Source: Winogradskyella sp. | GTDB lineage: Bacteria; Bacteroidota; Bacteroidia; Flavobacteriales; Flavobacteriaceae | Reading direction: 5' to 3' | Length of the DNA: 64,000 bases | NCBI RefSeq assembly: GCF_003712105.1 | Contig: NZ_RHLG01000005.1 | Span: 1-64,000, forward strand | Shown here: positions 45,853-53,425 of the stretch, in pieces | Layout of the letters: the number at the start of each line of letters is the position of its first letter | Position numbering within the stretch: position 1 is the stretch's first letter | Notes under the pieces: generated by a model | Seen by the model: only the letters and a program-made list of their open reading frames with translations | The model's database searches: none | What the model was told of the DNA's origin: nothing | Made by a program: the position numbers and the translations under genes

Positions 45853-46389
45853 CTAAAATCGCACTCCTAAACTTGCACCAAACCATTGATTTGTATCAAA
45901 ACCGTCAAATTCAGTAACCGACATAATAACCCCATCTTCAGACGATATGGTAAAATAATCTTCTGTAACATTAGTAACATAAGGTGTAACGTGTACCCTA
46001 CAAAAAAAGTTGTTCCAAAAATTTCTCCTGTACCCTATACTTGTAAATATGTAAACAATATTGCTATTGGCAAGATTACTAGGAAATTTAGATTCTACTA
46101 TTGTAGCTCCAATTCCAAAATCTAAACCATCATCCTTTTTTAAGTTCAATAAATAATGAAATGAAATTGGGACAGTATATCCAGTATCACTTGAGCCTAA
46201 AATCCCTAAATCAGTCCAAAACCCTATTCCAAGTCGCGCATAAAGCTTTGGTGTTTTTGTTAGTTGCCTTTCGTAATTTATTGACCCAAAGAGTCCATTT
46301 CCGCCTAATTCCATAAACACAGCATTTCGCTGTGCGTATAAACCAAGTGTTAAAAAAGCTAGAGTACTTATAAAAAACAGGTTTTTCAT
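45853..46389 (-). CDS. outer-membrane beta-barrel protein, unknown
   Basis: A 178-residue protein with a signal peptide ending LGLYAQ. The rest alternates polar and hydrophobic residues in short strands (AVFMELGGNGLFGSINYERQL, LYARLGIGFWTDLG, YTVPISFHYLLNL, LDFGIGATIVE, IVYIFTSIGYRRNF) and ends in the classic outer-membrane strand WFGASLGVRF with terminal Phe. Eight strands are likely. No specific family. It is inside the accessory insert between the two paralogous lipoproteins, on the opposite strand. Confidence 0.78.
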   Translation of the reverse strand: MKNLFFISTLAFLTLGLYAQRNAVFMELGGNGLFGSINYERQLTKTPKLYARLGIGFWTDLGILGSSDTGYTVPISFHYLLNLKKDDGLDFGIGATIVESKFPSNLANSNIVYIFTSIGYRRNFWNNFFCRVHVTPYVTNVTEDYFTISSEDGVIMSVTEFDGFDTNQWFGASLGVRF

Positions 46390-46525
46390 TTTTAACTATT
46401 TTAAATATTACAACAAACATAATTTGCAATAATTGATATTTTAGATTAAGTTCTACAGATTAAATCTTTAAATTTTTGTGTTTTTTACAATTAATTATAT
46501 AATTTAATAATCTTAAACTGAAAAT

Positions 46526-47521
46526 ATGCAAGAAGAATTCATTAAACAGCTTAGGGCTAAAATCTCAGATAATATGTCTCTAACCGAGATCGTTAGAGAT
46601 ATTTTAGATATTAATTATGATGCTGCTTATAGGCGAGTAACCGGAAAAACAAGTATAAGTCTTGAAGAAGCAGTAAAGCTTTCCAAACATTTTAAACTGT
46701 CTTTAAATAGTTTGTTCGAGGTTGGCTCCCAAAGCACAATAGTTACTGATTTATCGCCAAGACCAATAAATGAAAAAGGATTAGAACTTTGGTTTATACA
46801 ATCGCTACAAAATGTTAAGCCATTAGTCAAGGTGAAAAAAGCAGAAATCATTTGGTCAGGCAAGGATATTTCATTGTTCAGAACACTTACAGACTCTTTC
46901 CTCACGCGCTACAAAATGTATGTTTGGCTCAAAGATTTAGATGTAGACATGGCTAAAAGCAAAATAACTTTTGATGAATGGGTAACAAAAATTCCTAAAT
47001 CACTTCTTGAAAGTGCCTTTGAACTAAGCGAAGTCTACAACCATATTAATATTACTGAATTATGGAGCGACACCACCATTAATGGTACATTACAACAAGT
47101 ACTGTATTACTTCGAAGCTGGTATGGTTTCTAGAGATATGGCACTAAAGATATGTAAAGATATACATCAAGTAATAAACCAAATAGAGGAACATACTATT
47201 AATCAAAGTATGAATAACAACACCGAAAAACATTTTAAGCTTTATAAATGCGACTTGCACACACTTACGAATACAGTTATGGTGGTAACACCATCACAAA
47301 AAGCGTTCTTTACGCCGTTTACGGTGTTAAGTTATTTTAAAATAGAAAATGAAGCAACTTGCAATATGATGTATGAGTTTTTAAATAAGCAAATGTCAAA
47401 CTCTAAGCTTTTGGCTACTGCTGGTGAAAAAGATAGAGCCTTATTTTTTAAAACAATTCATAATAAAATTACACTTGCTACAGAGCGAATAAATCTTGAT
47501 TACAAAATGAACTTTTTATAA
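46526..47521 (+). CDS. helix-turn-helix (BetR-like) regulator
   Basis: A 331-residue cytosolic protein. The N-terminal ~65 residues look like a lambda-repressor-type helix-turn-helix: MSLTEIVRDILDINYDAAYRRVTGKTSISLEEAVKLSKHF, split as helix, turn YRRVTG and recognition helix SLEEAVKLSK. The remaining ~265 residues are helical with a later beta part (HTLTNTVMVVTPSQKAFFTPF) and resemble the long C-terminal region found in Bacteroidota proteins of this kind; ligand unknown. It lies 60 bases before the second lipoprotein gene on the same strand and is the likely regulator of the insert. Confidence 0.7.
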   Translation: MQEEFIKQLRAKISDNMSLTEIVRDILDINYDAAYRRVTGKTSISLEEAVKLSKHFKLSLNSLFEVGSQSTIVTDLSPRPINEKGLELWFIQSLQNVKPLVKVKKAEIIWSGKDISLFRTLTDSFLTRYKMYVWLKDLDVDMAKSKITFDEWVTKIPKSLLESAFELSEVYNHINITELWSDTTINGTLQQVLYYFEAGMVSRDMALKICKDIHQVINQIEEHTINQSMNNNTEKHFKLYKCDLHTLTNTVMVVTPSQKAFFTPFTVLSYFKIENEATCNMMYEFLNKQMSNSKLLATAGEKDRALFFKTIHNKITLATERINLDYKMNFL

Positions 47522-47580
47522 TTAATTAAAAAAAGTACGCAACCTTTTTAAGTTTTTCAGTCTATAAGGTAAACAGCCTT

Positions 47581-48537
47581 ATGAAAAACATTTTCACAAA
47601 ATACTTAATGTTACCAATTTTAATATTTTCATGTTCAAACGAAAGCATTGATATTGAAATAGAACCTAACAACCCTCAGTTAAAGAACTACATTTTTAGA
47701 ACTTATAATGTTACAACAAGTCCCAATACAATAATCTTGGAACGAAGCTTTAACCTTGATGACGATAGAATCATAAATTCAACCAATACAAGTAGTCTTA
47801 CTACCGATGAAACAACGGCAGAATATGAGTATTCTAATAATCGTATTTCTAGAATTTCTCAATATATTAATGGAACTATTGTATCAATTAAAAACTTCAG
47901 CTACAATGTCAATGGTAACCTCATTGAATACCAAAAAGAAAATATAGACAATAGCCAAAGCAGTTTTTACACTAAAATTGTTTTTACACATACTGCAGAT
48001 ACCATATTTGGTGTATCTAAAGGAAGCCAGGATGGTATTAATTTTGATACTGATTTAGCGACAACCAAAATTGTTTTAGATGCAAATAAAAATAAAACCT
48101 ATCAAGAGATTTACACGTTTAATAACAATCAGACATCGTATACCAATTACACTTACGACAGCAATAATAACATGATTATTTCGAATGAATTTAAAGATTT
48201 AAACGGCACTTTTTTTCCTACACTTTCATTTACCTATGCATATGAAAGTACCATAAACACTCTCGGAAAAATATATGAAGAAACTTTTGGTAGAGCAACC
48301 TTAATGTTATTAAATCAGCATAGAGAGTTAAATACTTCTGCTATTAATTATTATAACGCAAAATATATTGCAACGAATTGTTTTGAATCCGTTACTACTA
48401 ATTTCTTCGGAAATAGTCTTTCTGCTGAATTTGAGAGTGATTCAAACTCAGAAAATTACAGTACCTACAGCAATTATAGCACACTTGATAGCGGATCTTT
48501 AATTGCTAGATTTAGTTATGACTATATATTTGAATAA
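47581..48537 (+). CDS. lipoprotein with YD-repeat-like motifs (paralogue of 44804-45763)
   Basis: A 318-residue exported protein with lipobox LIFSCSNE (Cys18). Blocks shared in order with the gene at 44804: YEYSNNRISRISQYING, FSYNVNGNLIEY, TADTIFGVSKGSQDGINF, YTNYTYDSNNNMI, RATLMLLNQHRELNTSAINYYNAKYI and YSTYSNYSTLDSGSLIARF. Identity is modest, so the duplication is old. Function unknown. It follows the helix-turn-helix gene after 59 bases and is the last intact gene before the sigma-factor relic and rpoD. Confidence 0.75.
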   Translation: MKNIFTKYLMLPILIFSCSNESIDIEIEPNNPQLKNYIFRTYNVTTSPNTIILERSFNLDDDRIINSTNTSSLTTDETTAEYEYSNNRISRISQYINGTIVSIKNFSYNVNGNLIEYQKENIDNSQSSFYTKIVFTHTADTIFGVSKGSQDGINFDTDLATTKIVLDANKNKTYQEIYTFNNNQTSYTNYTYDSNNNMIISNEFKDLNGTFFPTLSFTYAYESTINTLGKIYEETFGRATLMLLNQHRELNTSAINYYNAKYIATNCFESVTTNFFGNSLSAEFESDSNSENYSTYSNYSTLDSGSLIARFSYDYIFE

Positions 48538-48557
48538 TTAAAACTATCTGAAATAGA

Positions 48558-48731
48558 TTGAATTTAGATAAACTGATAAAAGATTGCAAAAGGCAAAAAT
48601 TAAGTGCCCAAAATCAGTTATACCATTTATTCTGTGAAACCATATTTACACTATGCTTAAAGTATTGTAAGAATAAGGACGAAGCCCAGGACAATCTGCA
48701 TGATACTTTTATTGTAGCGTATAATTTATGA
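48558..48731 (+). pseudogene. truncated ECF sigma-70 factor (N-terminal region 2 only)
   Basis: A 57-codon frame from a TTG (48558) to TGA (48729-48731). The translation starts LNLDKLIKDCKRQKLSAQNQL and continues with YHLFCETIFTLCLKYCKNKDEAQDNLHDTFIVAYNL. This is the start of an ECF sigma factor: region 2.1 (QxxLYxLF, the LCLKYCKNKDEAQDNLHDTF signature) as in proteins that begin MNLDKLI. Regions 2.3-2.4 and all of region 4, needed to recognise promoters, are missing, and the following 110 bases show no continuation in any frame. I read it as a relic. A tgA stop sits three codons before the TTG, and no ATG is available. Confidence 0.72.
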
Positions 48732-48843
48732 TCGAAACGAATTATAAAAAATATTTTAATCTTTTTGTAACATTTTTGTAATCTCTCGCGTATAATAATA
48801 GTAACCTATTGTTACGTTTAATTGTACAAATCGTAAAAATTAC

Positions 48844-49707
48844 ATGAGACAACTTAAAATTACAAAGCAGGTAACTAACCGTGAAACCGCGTCATTAGAT
48901 AAATATTTACAAGAAATTGGTAAAGTAGATTTAATTACTGCGGATGAAGAGGTAGAGTTAGCACAGCGTATTAAGGCTGGAGACCAAATCGCTTTAGAAA
49001 AATTAACTAAAGCTAATTTACGTTTCGTAGTCTCTGTTGCTAAGCAATACCAAAACCAAGGGTTAACTTTACCAGATTTGATTAACGAAGGTAATTTAGG
49101 GTTGATTAAAGCTGCGCAACGTTTTGATGAAACACGCGGTTTTAAATTTATCTCTTATGCTGTTTGGTGGATTCGTCAATCTATCTTACAAGCGTTAGCT
49201 GAGCAATCTCGTATTGTGCGTCTACCTTTGAATAAGATTGGATCAATCAATAAAATTAATAAAACCTTTGCCTTTTTAGAGCAAAGTCATGAGCGCCCAC
49301 CTTCTGCTGAAGAAATTGCAAAAGAACTGGACATGACCATTAATGATGTAAAAGAATCTATGAAAAATTCTGGTCGTCATGTATCAATGGATGCACCATT
49401 AGTTGAAGGTGAAGATTCTAACCTTTACGATGTATTACGTAGTGGCGAGTCTCCAAACCCCGATAGAGACTTATTACACGAATCTTTAAGAACAGAAATT
49501 GAGCGTGCATTAGAAACACTTACACCTCGTGAAGCAGATGTAATTCGTTTGTATTTTGGTTTAGGAAACCAACACCCAATGACACTTGAAGAAATTGGTG
49601 AAACATTCGACCTTACGCGTGAACGTGTAAGACAAATTAAAGAGAAAGCAATCCGTAGGTTAAAACACACCTCACGAAGCAAAATATTAAAGACTTATTT
49701 AGGATAG
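48844..49707 (+). CDS. rpoD: primary sigma factor (RpoD/SigA), short Bacteroidota form
   Basis: A 287-residue housekeeping sigma factor without the region 1.1 found in Proteobacteria, as usual for the phylum. Regions: 1.2 ([27 protein letters not shown]), 2 ([56 protein letters not shown]), 3 ([14 protein letters not shown]) and 4 ([16 protein letters not shown], then [27 protein letters not shown]). It recognises the TAnnTTTG promoters listed here. The gap upstream holds the inverted repeat GTAAC-CTATT-GTTAC (48801-48815). Confidence 0.98.
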   Translation: MRQLKITKQVTNRETASLDKYLQEIGKVDLITADEEVELAQRIKAGDQIALEKLTKANLRFVVSVAKQYQNQGLTLPDLINEGNLGLIKAAQRFDETRGFKFISYAVWWIRQSILQALAEQSRIVRLPLNKIGSINKINKTFAFLEQSHERPPSAEEIAKELDMTINDVKESMKNSGRHVSMDAPLVEGEDSNLYDVLRSGESPNPDRDLLHESLRTEIERALETLTPREADVIRLYFGLGNQHPMTLEEIGETFDLTRERVRQIKEKAIRRLKHTSRSKILKTYLG

Positions 49708-49821
49708 TAAGACTTGTGTTTTAATATTCAATTAATTTTTGTTAGATTAGAACACGATTTACGACTAAATTACAGTAACAACAGTTACAAAACATAACTG
49801 TTCGTTTTTTGATTGATGAAA

Positions 49822-49858
49822 GAACCCACGGCTGATTACCGTGGGTTCACTTTTTTTT
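49822..49858 (+). terminator. terminator of rpoD
   Basis: Stem GAACCCACGG (49822-49831) and CCGTGGGTTC (49839-49848), 7-base loop, then eight T's. The T run also precedes the BLUF gene promoter-like TAACTTTA (49860-49867). Confidence 0.85.
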
Positions 49859-49888
49859 GTAACTTTAGTTATAATCCTCCAACAATCA

Positions 49889-50299
49889 ATGAAAACAATC
49901 TGTTACGTAAGTAATTTTTCAAAAAACTTAACCAAAGAAAGTATCGATAACCTCATAAATCTCGTTGATACTAGAAACAATGTGAATGATATTACTGGTC
50001 TATTAATTGTACGTAATAAGCAATTTTTTCAAATACTTGAAGGCCGAAAAGCAAAAGTAGACACCCTTTTTAATAAGATAGAAAAAGACTCAAGACATAA
50101 AGGTGTAATAAAGCTCTTAGATGTAGAAATAGATGGTCAAATTTTTAAAGACTATAATAGTGGGAAATTTGAAACTTTTCAGAAATATGCCAACATGAAA
50201 AAGTTATATTTGTACTTCAATTGGATTAAGAATGCAGAATATTTACCTGCAAATGAAATAATTCAGTTAACGACTAACTTTCTAAAACAAAACCCATGA
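49889..50299 (+). CDS. BLUF-domain blue-light photoreceptor (short form)
   Basis: A 136-residue single-domain protein that should bind FAD. Start at ATG 49889 (MKTICYVSNFSKN); a TTG-type start at 49841 would put the start inside the rpoD terminator. The light-switch residues are present with the spacing seen in AppA and Slr1694: Tyr6, Asn30 and Gln48 (YVS, RNN, FFQILEG), along with DITGLL and EKDSRHKGV. The positions matching the conserved Trp and Met of the last strand are Tyr89 and Ser91. After the BLUF core is a C-terminal helix of about 40 residues and no output domain, so it should act through a partner. Its TGA overlaps the rpe start (ATGA). Confidence 0.9.
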   Translation: MKTICYVSNFSKNLTKESIDNLINLVDTRNNVNDITGLLIVRNKQFFQILEGRKAKVDTLFNKIEKDSRHKGVIKLLDVEIDGQIFKDYNSGKFETFQKYANMKKLYLYFNWIKNAEYLPANEIIQLTTNFLKQNP

Positions 50300-50958
50300 G
50301 CAAATGCTTAATTGCACCATCAATGCTAGCCTCAGATTTTGGCAACTTACAACGTGATACAGAAATGGTAAATAACAGTGATGCCGATTGGTTTCATATT
50401 GATGTTATGGATGGCCATTTTGTTCCAAATATTTCTTACGGAATGCCTGTGATTAAAGCCATAAAAAAGCATGCAACTAAGCCCTTAGATGTGCATTTAA
50501 TGATTGAAAAGCCTGAACGATATATTGAAGCGTTTGCAGATGTTGGCGCGGACATTATTACAGTGCACTACGAAAGTACCGTGCATCTTCATCGTACATT
50601 GAGACAAATAAAAGCTGCAGGATGTAAGGCGGGAATTGTATTAAACCTCACTACTCCAGTCTCTGTTTTGGAGGATATTTTGCCCGAGTGTTATATGATT
50701 TTGCTAATGTCGATTAATCCAGGATTTGGAGGTCAAAAATTTGAAGATATCACATACAATAGAGTGAAAAAGCTTCGTAAAATGATTGATGAAAGGAATT
50801 TAGACACCCTTATTGAAATTGATGGTGGTGTTACAGACAAAAATATTAAAGCATTAGTGGATGCTGGAGCAAATGTGTTTGTTGCAGGTAGTCATGTTTT
50901 TAGAAGTGAAGATCAACCAAAAACTATTGCAAATCTAAAAGCTCTAGCTAATTCTTAA
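50296..50958 (+). CDS. rpe: ribulose-phosphate 3-epimerase
   Basis: A 220-residue TIM-barrel enzyme of the pentose phosphate pathway interconverting ribulose-5-phosphate and xylulose-5-phosphate. Landmarks: IAPSMLASDFGNL, DWFHIDVMDGHFVPNISYG, LDVHLMIEKPERYIEAF, LMSINPGFGGQKF, IDGGVTDKNIKALVDAGAN. Its ATG lies within the stop of the BLUF gene (ATGA, 4-base overlap), so translation is coupled. Its end overlaps the convergent wecB gene by 11 bases. Confidence 0.97.
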   Translation: MSKCLIAPSMLASDFGNLQRDTEMVNNSDADWFHIDVMDGHFVPNISYGMPVIKAIKKHATKPLDVHLMIEKPERYIEAFADVGADIITVHYESTVHLHRTLRQIKAAGCKAGIVLNLTTPVSVLEDILPECYMILLMSINPGFGGQKFEDITYNRVKKLRKMIDERNLDTLIEIDGGVTDKNIKALVDAGANVFVAGSHVFRSEDQPKTIANLKALANS

Positions 50959-52048
50959 TTAGCTTATTTGTAATAACATCTACAATACGTTTTGCAGCTT
51001 TACCATCCCAAAACGGAATATCATTTCCTGATTTCCATTGATTATTAAAAAGTAAATCCATATACTTTTTTAAATCCTTTGGACTTGTACCAACAAGCTC
51101 ATTAGTACCATGAGTTATGGTCTCCGGACGTTCAGTATTATCCCTTAATGTAAGGCAAGGCACATTCATTATCGAAGCTTCTTCAGTTATACCGCCAGAA
51201 TCCGTAATAACCGCTTTCGCATTTTTCACCAAATAATTAAATTCTAAATAACTCAATGGTTCAACAATATGTAATCTATTGTTTTTAATATTAAGGCTAG
51301 ACAATATTTTTTGAGTTCTAGGATGTGCCGGAAAAACAATCGGTAATTCTCTACTTTGAACTAGAATCTCATTAAGCATAGCTTCTAATTTTTGCTCTTG
51401 ATCAACATTAGCTGGTCTATGCATAGTTAAAACTAAAAAAGAGTTATTTTCTAATTTTAACTTATCCCAAACTATGGGTTTAAAAAAATGAGATTGATTA
51501 GCTATCAGGGTATCTATCATTGTATTACCTACTAAAAAAAGCTGGTCTTTAGACTTACCTTCTTCACGTAAATTTCTATTTGCTAATTCTGACGTAGTAA
51601 AGAAATAATCGGCTATACTATCGGTTACGATCCTGTTTATCTCTTCTGGCATAGTCAAGTCTCTAGACCTTATACCACCTTCGACATGGGCAACAACGAT
51701 ATCATACTTTTTAGCAACTAATGTACAAGCCATTGTTGAAGTTACATCACCAACTACAATTACCAAATCTGTCCGATGTTTTTGCAATTCATTTTCAAAA
51801 GCAAGCATAATACTAGCTGTCTGCTCAGCCTGTGTACCACCTGCACAACCAAGATTAGTATTGGGCTCAGGAATTGACAACTGCTCAAAGAAGCTTTGAG
51901 ACATATTTTTATCATAATGCTGACCAGTGTGAACAAGTCTATAACTTAGAGCCGCACCGTTATCGCGTGCAATTTTAAGCTCTTTTAGTATTGGAGCAAT
52001 TTTCATAAAATTTGGGCGAGCCCCAGCAACTAATGTAATAGTATACAT
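50948..52048 (-). CDS. wecB: non-hydrolysing UDP-N-acetylglucosamine 2-epimerase
   Basis: A 366-residue cytosolic GT-B-fold enzyme that makes UDP-ManNAc for surface polysaccharide. Motifs: GARPNFMKIAPILKEL, LVHTGQHYDKNMSQSFFEQL, HVEGGIRSRDLTMPEEINRIVTD, RPANVDQ, and the UDP-binding DSGGITEEASIMNVPCLTLRDNTERPETI. No other glycan gene is next to it, so the final product is unknown. The start ATG at 52048 is preceded by a terminator-like hairpin on its 5' side belonging to the upstream unit. Confidence 0.93.
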   Translation of the reverse strand: MYTITLVAGARPNFMKIAPILKELKIARDNGAALSYRLVHTGQHYDKNMSQSFFEQLSIPEPNTNLGCAGGTQAEQTASIMLAFENELQKHRTDLVIVVGDVTSTMACTLVAKKYDIVVAHVEGGIRSRDLTMPEEINRIVTDSIADYFFTTSELANRNLREEGKSKDQLFLVGNTMIDTLIANQSHFFKPIVWDKLKLENNSFLVLTMHRPANVDQEQKLEAMLNEILVQSRELPIVFPAHPRTQKILSSLNIKNNRLHIVEPLSYLEFNYLVKNAKAVITDSGGITEEASIMNVPCLTLRDNTERPETITHGTNELVGTSPKDLKKYMDLLFNNQWKSGNDIPFWDGKAAKRIVDVITNKLIKN

Positions 52049-52112
52049 ATATACTTAAATAATTACGATAGGTATAATACCAAAATTAAACTTTTAGAAT
52101 CATTTATAGATA

Positions 52113-52147
52113 AAAAATAAAAAAACCAGAAGATTTCTCTTCTGGTT
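52113..52147 (-). terminator. terminator of the 52237-52542 gene
   Basis: Arms AACCAGAAGA (52124-52133) and TCTTCTGGTT (52138-52147) with loop TTTC; on the minus strand a run of T's (from 52123 downwards) follows. Confidence 0.75.
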
Positions 52148-52236
52148 GGATTGGTGAAGTTGAAGTTTTTAATTAAATCCCCCAATAGTAATTACTATAA
52201 CTTCGGTCACCTACTTATAAAGCAATTGGCTATTTT

Positions 52237-52542
52237 TTAAAACGAGCATACTACGCCCGATTCCTTAATATTGAGTATACTACCTTCACTGCATGAGCAG
52301 AACCTGGTTAGAATTTTACCATCTGGGTAAACAACCGTTACTATAATTGCAAAGCATTTAGAATTACAGTTACCAGCTGAACCATTAATAATACTACTAT
52401 CTATTTTTAATATCCCATTATTGTCTGGATCCCTTAAAATGGATTGTACTTTTTCAGTTACATCATAACCTGAAGCAACATTAGATTGAAGAGTCTTACA
52501 TGAATAAATTGCTGAGTGTACTTTGTATCTATAATCAGACAT
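52237..52542 (-). CDS. small cysteine-rich protein of unknown function
   Basis: A 101-residue protein from ATG 52542 (MSDYRYKVHSAIYSCKTLQS); a longer reading to 52590 adds a poor N-terminus. It has no signal peptide. Seven cysteines in about 90 residues (SAIYSC, GNCNSKC, RFCSCSEG, GVVCSF) plus the motif IVTVVYPDGKILTRFC suggest a metal-binding or disulfide-rich small domain. The central segment VTEKVQSILRDPDNNGILKIDSSII resembles the N-terminal helical part of small stress-type proteins only superficially. It lies downstream of the sensor kinase/regulator pair and is followed by its own terminator. Confidence 0.55.
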   Translation of the reverse strand: MSDYRYKVHSAIYSCKTLQSNVASGYDVTEKVQSILRDPDNNGILKIDSSIINGSAGNCNSKCFAIIVTVVYPDGKILTRFCSCSEGSILNIKESGVVCSF

Positions 52543-52678
52543 AATAATGGGGGTTTTACTATTATTTGTTTCAAATGTAATTTGAAACACTTTTTAATTA
52601 TAGATAAATGGCATGAGCACACTATTTATGCTCATGAAATTAGAAATTTATGGAATAAGATGTAACGTAGTTTTTTAA

Positions 52679-53425
52679 CTACTTTAAAGTGATTACCTTT
52701 TTGATAATATCTTTGTAATTATCACTCAAAGTGACTTTATGATTACCAGAAGTAATAATGAGATTGTCTACTGGTACTATTTCTTCAATCTTTTTAACAT
52801 TTACAATAAAATTACGATGCGTTCGGTAAAAAACTGTGTCATCGAGCAATTTTAAAATTTTAGTTAATGAGATGAGAATAACGAACTTTTCTTTTGAAGT
52901 AATAATATTGCAGTACTTATCCTCTACTTCGATATATATTATTTCATCTACTAAAACTTTCTTTAGAGATTTCCCTTTTTTAATAAACAAATAATCATCA
53001 CTAATTATGGTATTTTCTTCATCACCTTGAAACACATCTGTTTGTTTGTAAAACTTCTCTAAAGCCATCTCAATGGCGTAAAGTAACTCGAGTTCATTAA
53101 ACGGTTTTAATAAGTAACTATATGGATTTGTAAGTTTAGCACGTTCAAAAATTTGTCTATCGGTGGCACTAGTCAAAAAAACAAAAGGTTTTGCACCATC
53201 TGGGCTAAGGGCAATTGCTTCAGCAATATTAATTCCTTCAGGTGCGCCGTTTAAAAAAATATCTATAATTAAAAGGTCTGGCCTAGCAGTTTGATACATT
53301 GTGATTGCTTCCTTAAAGGTATCAACTACAGCAAGCACATTATAATTATTATCTTTTAGGGTTTTAACGAGTTTCTCTGCTTCAGCAGGTGTATCTTCTA
53401 CAATAAGTACATTTACATTATCCAT
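52679..53425 (-). CDS. LytTR-family response regulator
   Basis: A 248-residue cytosolic regulator. The ATG at 53425 is preferred over a TTG two codons upstream. The REC domain (residues 1-120) has Asp10/Asp11 region LIVEDTP, phosphoacceptor Asp55 in PDLLIIDIFLNG, and the Lys of the switch in YLLKPFNE. The C-terminal LytTR domain starts about residue 150 (FIKKGKSLKKVLVDEIIYIEVEDKY) and includes YRTHRNFIVNVKKIEEI, the DNA-contacting part. The gene overlaps the kinase gene by 8 bases. The target promoters would contain direct LytTR repeats, which I did not identify here. Confidence 0.93.
   Translation of the reverse strand: MDNVNVLIVEDTPAEAEKLVKTLKDNNYNVLAVVDTFKEAITMYQTARPDLLIIDIFLNGAPEGINIAEAIALSPDGAKPFVFLTSATDRQIFERAKLTNPYSYLLKPFNELELLYAIEMALEKFYKQTDVFQGDEENTIISDDYLFIKKGKSLKKVLVDEIIYIEVEDKYCNIITSKEKFVILISLTKILKLLDDTVFYRTHRNFIVNVKKIEEIVPVDNLIITSGNHKVTLSDNYKDIIKKVITLK

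Noticed and set aside
48801-48815. GTAAC-CTATT-GTTAC inverted repeat upstream of rpoD as an operator
   Set aside because: Five-base arms in an AT-rich gap are expected by chance; noted under rpoD only.
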